Under the pieces are notes generated by a model. It did no database searches, was not told where the DNA came from, and saw nothing but the letters and a program-made list of their open reading frames with translations. From Bacteroidales bacterium UBA5382 (lineage in GTDB: Bacteria; Bacteroidota; Bacteroidia; Bacteroidales; Dysgonomonadaceae), in assembly GCA_002409745.1 (NCBI GenBank), contig DHOU01000031.1, positions 1-41,998 on the forward strand: a stretch of DNA of 41,998 nt, read 5' to 3'. This document shows positions 1-9,700 of the stretch, one piece after another (the stretch's first letter is position 1; every line of letters begins with the position of its first letter). Position numbers and translations under genes: made by a program.

Positions 1-2
1 TA

Positions 3-119
3 TATTATGGCGAAATGAGAAAGCACGATGCGGAGGATGTTTTCATAGAACCCAAAGGTGTTTGGCCTACGGATCATAAAGGCTGTTTGGCAACGTTCAG
101 GTTGAAAACGGCGAAATAA
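3..119 (+). CDS. 3' end of an unidentified gene (partial)
   Basis: An open frame enters from the left edge and ends at TAA 117-119, giving 38 C-terminal residues that include EPKGVWPTDHKGC and end in LKTAK. The frame has no internal stop and the residue mix looks protein-like. The family is not recognisable from so short a piece. It lies on the same strand as, and about 200 bases before, the phosphodiesterase gene, so it could belong to the same degradative cluster; that is inference. Confidence 0.4.
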   Translation, partial: YYGEMRKHDAEDVFIEPKGVWPTDHKGCLATFRLKTAK

Positions 120-318
120 CGGGTAAGTATCATCCTCGCTTGCGGGAGTTTTGAGATACCGGTTTACATGCGAATGAAAATAGGAAGTTGTCCTGATGGA
201 CGAAAGTTCCGCCAAAATATGAGTGGTAAGGACGTCCTAATAAAGTATTATCGTATTATTGCATAACTATATTTTAAAATTATAACGAGCTATTGATTTA
301 ATTAAGACAAAAGTTACA
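120..318 (+). other. Intergenic region before the phosphodiesterase gene
   Basis: About 200 bases with no open frame of note. It becomes strongly AT-rich after position 235, as expected for a promoter and leader region. No exact TAnnTTTG box was picked out with confidence. Confidence 0.4.
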
Positions 319-1539
319 ATGAAACCCTTTTATTATTTTATTCTATTCTCTTTTTTATGTTTTCAGTTGACAGCCAAAGATCGAAAAGCGGTCTTCATCA
401 TTATTGACGGTGTCCCGGCACATCAAATTGAACGATTACATACTCCTGCAATATTTGATATTGCATCTAAAGGAGCTTATGGTAGAGCTTATACGGGGGG
501 CGAAATCGGCTGGTATTCGGAAACCGCTACTATCTCAGCAATTGGGTATACGAACCTACTAACCTCAACTTGGTCGAATAAACATGACGTTAACGGGAAC
601 TCTAACTTGAAACCGAATTATAATTACTGGTCTTTATTTAGAATTGCAAAAGAACAGCCTAAAGTGTACAAAACAGCAATATATTCTAGTTGGTCGGATA
701 ATCGAACTGTTTTACTAGGGGAAGGTAAACCTGAAACGAACCACTTGAAAATAGACATCGCAAAAGACGGATATGATCAGGATACCATACACTTTCCTCA
801 TAAAGAAAAAGATCTTCATATTTTCGATATTGATGAAAAAGTTTCTATTGAGGCAGCTAAAAGTATTCGGGAAGATGCTCCCGATTTGAGTTGGGTTTAT
901 TTATGGTATACTGACGATGCTGGACATAATGAAGGAAACGGTGCCGTTTTTGATGAATATGTTAGAAAGGCGGATAAGCAAATTGCGCGTATTTGGGAAT
1001 CAATAAAATATCGCGAATCTCATTTTGATGAAGAATGGATGATTGTCGTGACAACAGACCATGGGCGCACAGAAAATGGGTACAGTCATGGGGGGCAATC
1101 TTCCTGTGAACGGACTACTTGGATTTCCACAAATGTACCCGTAAATAAATATTTTAGAAATGAAAACGTCGCAATTATCGATATTGCTCCTTCTATTTGT
1201 CGTTTTATGGGATTCAGTATACCTGATCCTGTATTATGGGAGCAAGATGGAATACCATTTACCGGAAAAGTGGATATCTGTGATATGGAGACCCGAACTT
1301 TCGATCAGACGGTTTGGCTTTACTGGAATTGTCTATCAAAGAATGCTGAAGTGACAATATATGCAGCATGCGATAACAAATTTAAGGAAGGGCAACAAGA
1401 TGAATGGATCAAACTGGATGTAGTTCGCGCTTCAAAAGAAAAATATCAGGTCGATCTAAATTCTTTGCCCTCTTCCAAATTCTATAAGTTTGCATTAGTC
1501 ACGCCTAATAATCATCTGAACAGATGGTTGAAAAAATAA
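319..1539 (+). CDS. Exported alkaline phosphatase superfamily protein (nucleotide pyrophosphatase/phosphodiesterase-like)
   Basis: A 406-residue protein with an N-terminal signal peptide (about residues 1-19), so probably periplasmic or surface exposed. It shows the metal-binding landmarks of the superfamily in order: FIIIDG with Asp30, a Thr/Ser-rich nucleophile segment near residues 69-82, DDAGH with Asp199/Asp200 and His203, TDHGR with Asp247 and His248, and His257 in SHGG. This arrangement fits type I phosphodiesterases and nucleotide pyrophosphatases, which cleave phosphodiester bonds with two metals, better than formylglycine sulfatases, as no CxPxR motif is present. A short C-terminal segment (about 320-406) follows the catalytic core. 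The substrate is unknown. The gene is AT-rich compared with the housekeeping genes of the window and sits beside an intron remnant, which hints at acquisition. Confidence 0.8.
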   Translation: MKPFYYFILFSFLCFQLTAKDRKAVFIIIDGVPAHQIERLHTPAIFDIASKGAYGRAYTGGEIGWYSETATISAIGYTNLLTSTWSNKHDVNGNSNLKPNYNYWSLFRIAKEQPKVYKTAIYSSWSDNRTVLLGEGKPETNHLKIDIAKDGYDQDTIHFPHKEKDLHIFDIDEKVSIEAAKSIREDAPDLSWVYLWYTDDAGHNEGNGAVFDEYVRKADKQIARIWESIKYRESHFDEEWMIVVTTDHGRTENGYSHGGQSSCERTTWISTNVPVNKYFRNENVAIIDIAPSICRFMGFSIPDPVLWEQDGIPFTGKVDICDMETRTFDQTVWLYWNCLSKNAEVTIYAACDNKFKEGQQDEWIKLDVVRASKEKYQVDLNSLPSSKFYKFALVTPNNHLNRWLKK

Positions 1540-1689
1540 ACCTGTATTTCAATTCACACTTGTCTGTTGTCCAATAATTTTTTTTTAATCGAGTAGGGGA
1601 AAACTATTTTTGTTTTCTCCTGCTTCTGTTTTTTGACCTCTCTCCATCGTATGTGCTGTTCAGTATGCGGGGTCCCCTCCCTACGATAT

Positions 1690-1930
1690 AACTTTACAAT
1701 TTTGTTTTATTTGGTATAGTCATCCACACAGCATAAGCATAATATGAGGTTCTTATTCCGCAGACCGAGAGTTTACTGTCGACTTCTTTCAGATTCCCCT
1801 CGTGGCGGAACCCTTGTCTTTGGCTAATGGAAGGACACCGCCTCGTAGGAACTACCGCTAAGAAGTAGCGGAAAAGGGCTTTATTCACATGAGTTATTGT
1901 CGTGTTAAAGTCCTTGTACCTAAATCTCAT
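1690..1930 (-). ncRNA. Degraded group II intron fragment (domain I-like RNA)
   Basis: Read on the minus strand, this stretch carries a run typical of domain I in bacterial group II introns: GAATCTGAAAGAAG at 1796 down to about 1782, then a CGGTCTG block, then GGAATAAGAACCTCATATTA and a TGTGTGGATGA segment. These match, from memory of Bacteroides-type introns, the conserved series GAATCTGAA..GAAG, GGTCTG, GAACA.GAA and CATAT. No reverse transcriptase/maturase frame and no domain V hairpin is visible nearby, so it is a relic. A 78-codon frame exists here but fits no protein family that I know. Exact ends are uncertain. Confidence 0.55.
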
Positions 1931-1954
1931 AAAGCAGCTTAAAAAATGACCGGC

Positions 1955-1999
1955 AAAAAATAAAAAAGGAAGTGGACATGTTCATTGCCACGACCTTCC
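1955..1999 (-). terminator. Rho-independent terminator of exbB-exbD
   Basis: On the minus strand a GGAAG...TGG arm (1999-1988) pairs with CCA-CTTCC (1975-1968) around a short loop, leaving a 4-base bulge, and is followed by a long T-rich run (TTTTTTTATTTTTT). It lies about 70 bases past the exbD stop, as expected for the end of that transcript. Confidence 0.5.
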
Positions 2000-2069
2000 A
2001 TATCCTGAAAAACGAAATAATCTCTTGTTTTATACTTTAATGGCAGAGAAAATAGAGTTGCCTTTTGTA

Positions 2070-2480
2070 TTATTTATTCTTCTCGGCGAAAAGCACCATT
2101 TTCACATTCAATTTATAACCGATATTGATGACGTCGATCACGTCCTGAAGGGTGAGGCTTTTATCGGCTTGCAAGATCACATTCAACTCTTCATTCTCCT
2201 GCTTGGCGGCCAGGATAGATTCCAGGCGTGATTCTATTTGGTCGAAAGTCACTTCTTCGTTATCGACAAAATACTGTAAGTCGCGCGTCACCACTACGTG
2301 CACCGCTTTTTTCATTGTCGTGTTTTCTGCTGCGGACGCTTCGGGCAGTGTTACTTTCACCACCGAAGGCGTGACCATCGTGGAGATGATCAGGAAAAAC
2401 ATCAACAAGAAAAACATGATGTCATTCAAAGAAGCCGTAAAGACTTCCGCATTCCTGCTTTTTCTGCGTTCGATTTTCAT
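2070..2480 (-). CDS. exbD: ExbD/TolR family biopolymer transport protein
   Basis: A 136-residue protein with one N-terminal transmembrane helix (about 20-38) and a periplasmic domain, the normal ExbD layout and length. Asp20 in SLNDIMFFLL sits at the place of the conserved membrane aspartate that couples proton flow to TonB or TolA energisation. It follows exbB with a 9-base gap, so the two are surely one transcript. No tonB or second exbD copy lies beside it, unlike many Bacteroidales clusters. It probably helps energise the TonB-dependent receptors of the cell, such as the SusC protein encoded further along; that link is inference. Confidence 0.92.
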   Translation of the reverse strand: MKIERRKSRNAEVFTASLNDIMFFLLMFFLIISTMVTPSVVKVTLPEASAAENTTMKKAVHVVVTRDLQYFVDNEEVTFDQIESRLESILAAKQENEELNVILQADKSLTLQDVIDVINIGYKLNVKMVLFAEKNK

Positions 2481-2489
2481 TCTCGGTGT

Positions 2490-3188
2490 TTATGCTTTAT
2501 TTTGTAAACGGATGGTTTTGAGGATCTCGTTCGAGTCCTTTTCTACCTGCGCTACCACCCGGTCGATTTTCGTATTCAGAATGTAATAGCCTGCATAGGC
2601 GATGATTCCCACGAAAAGGCCGACTCCCGAACAGATCATCTTTTGGTAAAGGCCGTCGGAAATGGTTCCGATACTCAAGTCGTTGGTGACGGATATATTA
2701 TAGAATATGGTGATTACTCCGAAGATGGTTCCCAGGAAGCCCAACATCGGGGCTATCGTTGCGCTGATACCCAGATAATTCATTCCTTTTTCGAGCCGGC
2801 CAACTTCCTGGCGCGATTCCACCTGCATGGCTTCCTCCACTTCCCGGGCGCCGTTTTTGATTTCTTCCAATCCGGTGCTGATCACCCGAGAGGATGAGTT
2901 GTTTATCTGAGAACAAAAAACCAGCGCTTTTTCATCGCGTTTTTCGTTAATCAATTCTTTTACACGCGGAAGCCACATCTTGTCATCGTTGGTAGCATGT
3001 CTGAGAACCAACCATCTTTCTATAATAATATATACGGAAATGAAGAGCAGCAAAAAAATAGGGGCCAGAATCCATCCCCCTTTCATCAACATGGTGAAAT
3101 AATTAATGCTGACGTCTTGGGTTACGCCGGGAACTTCGTTGACAAATGATACATCTTGAAGTAACGTGAATGCTAATTGAAATGACAT
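2490..3188 (-). CDS. exbB: MotA/TolQ/ExbB proton channel family protein
   Basis: A 232-residue inner-membrane protein with three helices: about 38-57, 138-165 and 184-206. The central IAPMLGFLGTIFG segment is the family signature. ExbB forms the pentameric proton channel around ExbD and powers TonB. There is an extra N-terminal stretch before the first helix, usual for Bacteroidota homologues. The ATG at 3186-3188 is preceded by a TAnnTTTG promoter box (see separate entry), and exbD follows directly. Confidence 0.92.
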   Translation of the reverse strand: MSFQLAFTLLQDVSFVNEVPGVTQDVSINYFTMLMKGGWILAPIFLLLFISVYIIIERWLVLRHATNDDKMWLPRVKELINEKRDEKALVFCSQINNSSSRVISTGLEEIKNGAREVEEAMQVESRQEVGRLEKGMNYLGISATIAPMLGFLGTIFGVITIFYNISVTNDLSIGTISDGLYQKMICSGVGLFVGIIAYAGYYILNTKIDRVVAQVEKDSNEILKTIRLQNKA

Positions 3189-3252
3189 AAAATAATCCTT
3201 TTTATCGGTGGTTTAAAAATACGCTTTTTATTGGATAACGTTTTTGAAACGT

Positions 3253-3260
3253 CAAAAATA
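3253..3260 (-). promoter_or_regulatory. Promoter -7 box for exbB-exbD
   Basis: The minus strand reads TATTTTTG, matching the Bacteroidales -7 consensus TAnnTTTG. It would start a leader of about 58 bases before the exbB ATG. No good -33 TTTG was found at the expected spacing. Confidence 0.5.
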
Positions 3261-3409
3261 CGCATAATTTCGTTATTATGCACGAATGGGTTGTCAATTT
3301 TTCTTTATTCAGGCCGGCGGAATGGCTTCATGAGGTCTCATAAAGTCGCCTTTCGAAAGAAAAATACTCCTAAAAGGAATAATAAGACCCTTATTTTTTG
3401 CCGGACGGG

Positions 3410-4057
3410 TTATAGAAGCAAAGCTATTTCGGCCGGATGGTTTACTATAGTGGCGGCTCCGGCTTGCACTAACTGTTCCCTGCTCCGGAAGCCCCATAAT
3501 ACGCCTACGGCATACATGCCGGCATTGCAGGCGGTGAGTATGTCGATATCCGAGTCGCCCACATAGACGATTTCTTCGGGGCGCAGCTTCATGCTGTCCG
3601 CTATCTGTAACGCCATGGCCGGATTGGGTTTCTTCAACTCTTCCGAGCGCATGCCGATGACGAGGTCGAAATAGCCGGGCAGTAACGCGGCGATAATCCG
3701 TTGCGTTTCTGCATCCGCTTTATTGGAAAGCACACTCATGCTCAGTCCGCGCGCTTTCAACGTGTCGAGTAACTCTTCGATGCCCTCGTAAGGTTTCGTT
3801 TTATTCAAGCTGTTACGGCTGTAGTGCTCCACCATGCGGCGATAACAGGACTCGATGGTCGCTTCGTCGCGTGCCGTTTCGGGAAGAGCGAGGCGCGCCA
3901 GGTTGCGGATGCCGCTGCCGACAAACGATTTATATTCGGTCTCGTGATGCGGCGGAAACCCTAAGCCGGTTAATACGTGGTTCATCGAATCGGACAGATC
4001 CGCTATCGTGTCGATCAAGGTCCCGTCCAAATCAAAAAGTAATCCCTTATAACTCAT
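3410..4057 (-). CDS. HAD-superfamily phosphatase, phosphoglycolate phosphatase-like
   Basis: A 215-residue cytoplasmic HAD hydrolase. Motif I is FDLDGTLIDT (Asp9 and Asp11, nucleophile and acid/base), motif II is SVLSNKAD, a conserved Lys lies in ELKKPNP, and motif IV is VYVGDSDID, which holds the magnesium acids. The helical cap inserted after motif I is of the phosphoglycolate phosphatase/beta-phosphoglucomutase type. Length matches Gph (about 220). The true substrate of such proteins is often not phosphoglycolate, so the gene symbol is left open. It is a single-gene unit with its own promoter box upstream. Confidence 0.85.
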   Translation of the reverse strand: MSYKGLLFDLDGTLIDTIADLSDSMNHVLTGLGFPPHHETEYKSFVGSGIRNLARLALPETARDEATIESCYRRMVEHYSRNSLNKTKPYEGIEELLDTLKARGLSMSVLSNKADAETQRIIAALLPGYFDLVIGMRSEELKKPNPAMALQIADSMKLRPEEIVYVGDSDIDILTACNAGMYAVGVLWGFRSREQLVQAGAATIVNHPAEIALLL

Positions 4058-4085
4058 TATTTGTTTGTTTTGCGTGTATGATTTC

Positions 4086-4119
4086 CAAAGATACGAAACA
4101 TCGGGCGAATCGCCGCAAA
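4086..4119 (-). promoter_or_regulatory. Promoter for the HAD phosphatase gene
   Basis: The minus strand has TATCTTTG at 4093-4086 (TAnnTTTG) and TTTG at 4119-4116, 22 bases upstream. That is close to the -33/-7 layout of the Bacteroidales primary sigma factor. The start codon is about 30 bases downstream. Confidence 0.6.
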
Positions 4120-4164
4120 TTATGAAGCTCTTGCTCTCCTGATTTAAGTCTGCATTGAAAAAAA

Positions 4165-4650
4165 CTATTGGAAACGATATGTACGGATGGTCGATTCGAT
4201 AATTTCCTCCTCAAATGTTTCGTCTGAATATAAGTTGATTTGTATGGCAAGCCCGGAAATGAAATTTCGCCATGCCCGGTATTTCTGTAGCGACTCGAAG
4301 TCTTTTACCAGCAGGCGCATTTGTTCGGCGCTATCATACGTATGAATGGTGTAAATCCATTGTGAGAGGTTTCGGACGGTTAAGGCGTTTTCTTTCTCCG
4401 AATCTTTAGCGATGGAAATTTGCATTTCGTCGAGCACAAATGCTTGTCCTTCCCGGATCGTTTTTATTCCTTCTTTAATGGAACGCCGTATGTCATAATA
4501 TCTTCTTATTTCAGGAATGACTGCCACCGCTAATATTCCTATGATTGTGGCCTCGGCAATCTCTTTTAGATATTTCGGATCTCGGATATAAAAACAAGCG
4601 AAGAATGCAATTCCAATGATTAAGAACAACGGATATTTGACTCGTCTCAT
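4165..4650 (-). CDS. Small membrane protein of unknown function
   Basis: A 161-residue protein if the ATG at 4650 is used. It opens with two hydrophobic segments (PLFLIIGIAFFACFYI and a second at TIIGILAVAVIP) and continues as a charged, probably cytoplasmic helical domain rich in Glu, Lys and Arg. I do not recognise the family. An in-frame TTG 14 codons upstream lies within the promoter box (TATCTTTG at 4697-4690), so the ATG is preferred. It stands alone between the HAD gene and the divergent sigma factor gene. Confidence 0.6.
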   Translation of the reverse strand: MRRVKYPLFLIIGIAFFACFYIRDPKYLKEIAEATIIGILAVAVIPEIRRYYDIRRSIKEGIKTIREGQAFVLDEMQISIAKDSEKENALTVRNLSQWIYTIHTYDSAEQMRLLVKDFESLQKYRAWRNFISGLAIQINLYSDETFEEEIIESTIRTYRFQ

Positions 4651-4689
4651 TACTTTATCTTTAATGGCTATCAGTTTTTTATATATTGG

Positions 4690-4697
4690 CAAAGATA
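4690..4697 (-). promoter_or_regulatory. Promoter -7 box for the small membrane protein
   Basis: The minus strand reads TATCTTTG. It overlaps the upstream TTG that might otherwise be called as start, and so supports the downstream ATG at 4650. Confidence 0.45.
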
Positions 4698-4903
4698 TGA
4701 AATGTAAAAGAAAAAATAAGCCATAGATCGTTTTTTCTTTTAGTTGACAAACTATTTATATTTTTTTATTGGCGTTTTATGCTTCGGTGATTCTCATGAC
4801 AAAACACAATATCGCAGAAAGTTTTTTCCATATTAAATGTTTTTTCTCATCTTTGTAGAAATTTTGCAAGAGTGGTTCCGAAGTAACTATCCTTATTTTT
4901 GAG

Positions 4904-5485
4904 ATGAAAGATAATACGTTGTTGGATGATTGGTTCAGGAAAATTGCCTTTAATGACGATCAAGAAGCCTTTAAAGCGCTGTTTTTCGAGTTCTATCCAT
5001 CGCTGTGTGTATTCGCCGAACGCTACATTTCCTCGCCGGAGATGTGTGAGGATATTGTGCAGGATACCTTCTTTCAGATTTGGAACAACCGCAAAAAGAT
5101 AGAAGTCGCATCCTCTTTCCGCAATCTGCTGATAACTTCCGTGAAAAACAATTGTACCGATTACTTACGCAAGCAATCTATCCGGCAGCGATATCTGGAC
5201 AAGCAGCCCGGCGAAGACTATTCCGATTCTCCCGAAGAAATCTATACGGTACGCGAATTGGAAAGCTTGCTGCAGGCAGCTTTGCAAAAATTGCCGGAGA
5301 ACAGCCGCCGGGCTTTCGAGTTGAGCCGCTTCGGACAGTTGACCTATCAGCAAATCGCCACCGAGATGTCCGTGTCGCCTAAAACGGTGGAGGCTTATAT
5401 CTCCAAAGCATTGGGCTTATTAAGAGAAGACCTGAAAGATTATCTCCCGATGTTGATACTGCTTTATCCGGGCTTTTTTCAATAA
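4904..5485 (+). CDS. ECF-type sigma-70 factor (Bacteroides expansion family)
   Basis: A 193-residue sigma factor. Region 2 runs from about residue 20 to 85 (LFFEFYPSLCVFAERYI, then CEDIVQDTFFQIWNNR and the -10 recognition helix region with NCTDYLRKQ). Region 4 runs from about 115 to 175 (LQKLPENSRRAFELSRFGQLTYQQIATEMSVSPKTVEAY in type), with the helix-turn-helix for the -35 element. It is followed by fecR and an STN-bearing SusC, the standard order for a sigma factor released by an outer-membrane receptor signal. It is expected to activate susC, susD and the hydrolase, and possibly itself. Confidence 0.93.
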   Translation: MKDNTLLDDWFRKIAFNDDQEAFKALFFEFYPSLCVFAERYISSPEMCEDIVQDTFFQIWNNRKKIEVASSFRNLLITSVKNNCTDYLRKQSIRQRYLDKQPGEDYSDSPEEIYTVRELESLLQAALQKLPENSRRAFELSRFGQLTYQQIATEMSVSPKTVEAYISKALGLLREDLKDYLPMLILLYPGFFQ

Positions 5486-5591
5486 ATATCGATTTTAACA
5501 TAGGGGCTTTTCGATTTCATACGTCAAGTGAATAGAACGAGCAAAAAAGTGTTTTTTTGTAGAGAGACAATTGAAAAATAAAACGTGATAC

Positions 5592-6605
5592 ATGGAATTC
5601 AGTGATGCCCATATTGTAGCTTATTTAAAAGGAGATCTGCCGTCGGAAGCGCTTCGCGAATGCGATGCGTTGATGCACTCTTCCCCCGAATTCAAACGGA
5701 GGGCCGATCAGATACGATATATCTATAACCTAACCGGTGAGTTGGATAAGCAGAAGCAGATCGATGCCGCATCGGCATGGCGTGTTGTCTCCCGCCGGAT
5801 TTCGCGTGTATCGTTCAGACACAAGATATGGGATATCGCCCGGACCGCAGCCGCCGTGTTGCTTCCGCTCCTTTTAATCCATCAATATATAATAAAACCC
5901 ATGCAGGATGCGGCGCCTGAGTCGATGATTACGATCGCTTCGGCGCCGGGTGTCGTCACGAAAGCCTCTTTGCCCGATGGCAGCCAAGTATGGTTGAACG
6001 CACAAAGTACGCTGACTTATCCGCAACGTTTTTCGAAGAATAAACGGACGGTCCGCCTGACGGGCGAGGCTTATTTTAAAGTCGCCGCCGACAAGAAGCA
6101 TCGCTTCGACGTGGTTACACCCGGCGATATGACCGTCAGTGCGTTCGGCACGGAATTCAATGTGGCGGCCTATCCCGACGCCCCCGACTATCAGGTGACG
6201 TTGGCTCAAGGAAATGTCGATGTGATGCCGGGTAATGCCGGAGGGAACCGCACGCTACAGGAAGGCCAAAAGGCCGTTTTGACGTTAAGTTCGGGCGAAA
6301 TGGATGTCCGGCAAACCGACACGTATGTCGATACGGCATGGAAAGACGGGAAAATGGTATTCCGTCGCGAAAGGCTCGAAAACATCGCCCTGAAACTCTC
6401 CCGCAAGTTCGGCGTGGTTATCCGCCTCGAAGGCGAGGAGTTGAAAGGATACGAATACACGGCGACCTTTACCGACGAAACCCTCGAAGATATTCTCGAT
6501 TTATTAAAGCGGTCGGCCCCCATTTCGTATACGGTATCGAAACAAAAACAGTTGGACAATAATACCTTTACCCAAAGGGAAGTGACCATCAGACAATCAA
6601 AATAA
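5592..6605 (+). CDS. FecR family anti-sigma factor
   Basis: A 337-residue inner-membrane protein. A cytoplasmic N-terminal part (1-80) that would bind the sigma factor is followed by one transmembrane helix (about 83-100). The periplasmic FecR domain covers about 115-215 (SLPDGSQVWLNAQSTLTYP and RLTGEAYFKV are typical), and a DUF4974-like C-terminal domain covers about 250-325. It senses the STN domain of SusC in the periplasm and controls the ECF factor encoded 106 bases upstream. The start at 5592 gives the usual family N-terminus. Confidence 0.93.
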   Translation: MEFSDAHIVAYLKGDLPSEALRECDALMHSSPEFKRRADQIRYIYNLTGELDKQKQIDAASAWRVVSRRISRVSFRHKIWDIARTAAAVLLPLLLIHQYIIKPMQDAAPESMITIASAPGVVTKASLPDGSQVWLNAQSTLTYPQRFSKNKRTVRLTGEAYFKVAADKKHRFDVVTPGDMTVSAFGTEFNVAAYPDAPDYQVTLAQGNVDVMPGNAGGNRTLQEGQKAVLTLSSGEMDVRQTDTYVDTAWKDGKMVFRRERLENIALKLSRKFGVVIRLEGEELKGYEYTATFTDETLEDILDLLKRSAPISYTVSKQKQLDNNTFTQREVTIRQSK

Positions 6606-6790
6606 AATGACAAAGACCCATTAGAGAAAGGAGAAACGCCTATGAAGACATGATAACCCCTATTCCGTAAACAAAAAACGGGAGAACGAAAAACATCCTC
6701 CCGTAAAGTGATTGCTGAGCGGAAAACATCACCTTACCGACAGCAAGCAAGTTACTAAACCATCAAAGTATTTAATAACAATGTAAAAAT
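6606..6790 (+). promoter_or_regulatory. fecR-susC intergenic region with a hairpin
   Basis: 185 bases separate fecR from susC. An inverted repeat ACGGGAG (6678-6684) / CTCCCGT (6698-6704) with a 13-base loop is visible. It has no T-run after it, so it is a leader structure or processing site rather than a clear terminator. The region is expected to hold the ECF-dependent susC promoter, which cannot be located by eye. Confidence 0.35.
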
Positions 6791-9700
6791 ATGAATAATT
6801 CATCAGATGAACAAAAAGGATGTGTCCTTTATCATTTATTAAATAAAATTCCTACAGCCATGAGGATAGCCATTATACTATGTTGTGTTTTTGCCTTTCA
6901 ATTGCAGGCGGAACATATTTATTCTCAACAAGCAAAGATTTCGCTGGATATGAAAAACGCCTCCATCGAAAAAGTATTGCAAGCCATTGAGCAGAAATCA
7001 GGCTATTATTTCCTGTATAATAGCAAACTGGTAAATGTCGATCGGAAAGTCGATGTCACGGTTCAGGAAGAAGCGGTGGCTTCCGTGTTGAAGCAATTGT
7101 TTGCCCCCGAAGGAGTGGAATATGAAGTGAAAGGCTCACAGATAATTCTACATCCCAAACGTGACAATGACCTCCCGTCGGCATCGGCAAACGAAATCAA
7201 GCAACAACAAAAGACAATCACCGGGAAAATTACCGATGTCAACGGAGAGCCCATTATCGGTGCGAATATCGTAGAAGAAGGCGCTTCGGCTAACGGTACG
7301 ATCACGGATATAAACGGACATTTCACCTTGCAGGTCGGCGATCGTGCCGTCATCAAGGTAACTTATATCGGCTATCAGGTACAAGACATCCCCTCTGCGG
7401 GTAAAACAAATTTTGAGGTTGTTTTACAGGAAGATTCCAAAGCGTTGGATGAAGTGGTCGTTGTAGGGTACGGGACTATGAGAAAGAAAGATTTGACAGG
7501 AGCTGTTGCTGCTGTTGACGGTAAACTTCTTGAAACAAGAAAATCTACGCACCTTACCCAGGCTTTGCAAGGAGCTCTCCCCGGGGTAACAATTACACGA
7601 AGTAGTGGCGATCCCAAAGAAGGTGCTGGAATAAATATTCGTGGAATTACATCAATTAACGAAAGCACCCCATTGGTTATTGTCGATGGGGTACCCGGCA
7701 TCGGCATTAATAATATTAATGCTCGTGATGTAGAAAGTATTTCAGTCCTGAAGGATGGTGCTTCGGCTTCGATATACGGTGCCCGGGCTGCTGCCGGAGT
7801 GGTTCTCATTACAACCAAAAGGGCTAAAGAGGGAGAGTTAAATATCGGTTATGACTTTAACTATGGCTTCGAGAGACCATCAGCATTACCTGAATTTGTA
7901 GATGTTAAGCGCTGGATGGAGATTTGTAACGAAATTGCTTGGAATAAGGCAGGAAATGATGCGAATGAGTATCCAATCTATTCAAAAGATCTTATCGAAA
8001 ATTACGATCAACTGAATGCAGATGACCCTGATTCATATCCGATTACCGATTGGTATAATTTAACCCTCAAGGACTATGCTCCAAAGCAGAGTCATGCCGT
8101 TCGGTTATCTTTCGGATCCGAGAAAATAAAATCAAGCGTTTCGATGATTTATGAAAAACAAGATAAATTGCCTAAAAGTCAAACAGAAACATCATACAAA
8201 CGATTTTCTGTTAGAGCCAATAATGAACTGACAATTAATAAATATTGGACAGCAACAGCAGATATCTATTACAGACGGGCAATTTCAAAAGACTTTAATA
8301 ATGCAGGAATGGGGGATGGTACCATTTTTACCCAACTATTTTATTATGCACCCATTTATCCGGCCGTGTGGAGTAATGGGACGCTAGCTCCGGGCCTAAG
8401 TGCTCAAAATGTCTACGGCATGTTGAATTGGAGAGGCTTCGATAATTATTGGGATGATAAGGTCGGGGGACGGATAGCAATTGATTTTAACCCGCTAAAA
8501 GGATTAAAAATATCAGCCGTTGTTGCTCCCAACATAAACAATTATAAGAGAAAAATTTATTATAAAGTGGTTCCCTATTATGAAAAAGATAATCCAAACG
8601 CGACTGCAGGAAACCTGAGATGGTCAACTTCCACCGATCTGGATGAATACAGAAACAATACGTATAACATTACGTCACAATTGCTGGCTAATTACGATAA
8701 AAAACTGGGTGAACATACTCTAAATGTTCTGGCAGGATACGAACAATATTATTATACGTATGAAAGCCTTATCGCATCAAGCGACCAATTCGAATTAGCT
8801 GATTTTCCCTATCTGGATTTAGGTAACCCCAATTATATTACGAATAGCGGAAGCGCTACTGAAAATGCTTACCGTTCTTTCTTCGGTCGTATCTCCTATA
8901 ACTTTCAGAACAAATATTTTTTACAATTTAATAGCAGATATGATGGTTCTTCCCGTTTCCATCCCGACCATCGATGGGGGTATTTTCCTTCATTTTCAGG
9001 AGGATGGGTGCTTACAGAGGAGCCTTTTATGCAGGATTTTTCGCCTTTTCTTAGCTTTTTAAAATTAAGGGCATCATGGGGAAGGCTTGGAAATGAACGG
9101 ATAGGAGATTACCCTTATCAGTCAACTATCTCTTTCAGTAATGCTCATATCAACAAGGGAAATGATAAAGTTTCGGTAAAAACAGCAGCGCAACGGGCAT
9201 TTGCAGTTGAGAATATTTCATGGGAAACAACAGAGTCCGTTAATTTAGGATTAGATATATACTTACTTAATAATAAATTATCCGTTGCAAGTGATTATTT
9301 TATAAAAAACACAAAAGATATGCTATTGAAAGTAGACGTCCCCGATTTTGCCGGATTATCCGATCCCAATCAAAATGCAGGCAAAATGAAAACGATAGGA
9401 TGGGAAATCGATCTTAAATGGAATGACCATATTGGTGATTTAAAATACAGTGTTTCGGCAAATCTATCTGATTATAAATCAAAAATGGTTGACTTAAAAG
9501 GAACGGAGTTTTTGGGAGAACAAGTTAAAAAGGAAGGGAGTGAATTTAACGAATGGTATGGATATAAAACAATGGGGTTGTTTCAAACCCAGGAAGACTT
9601 GGATAATTCAGCCGTTATCTCCGCCAACCAAAAAGTAGGGGATATAAAATATAGGGATATCAGTGGACCGGAAGGCTCACCCGATGGAATAATTAATTCA

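Noticed and set aside
1694..1930. 78-codon minus-strand frame as a protein
   Set aside because: It coincides with group II intron RNA signatures and has no protein-family likeness.
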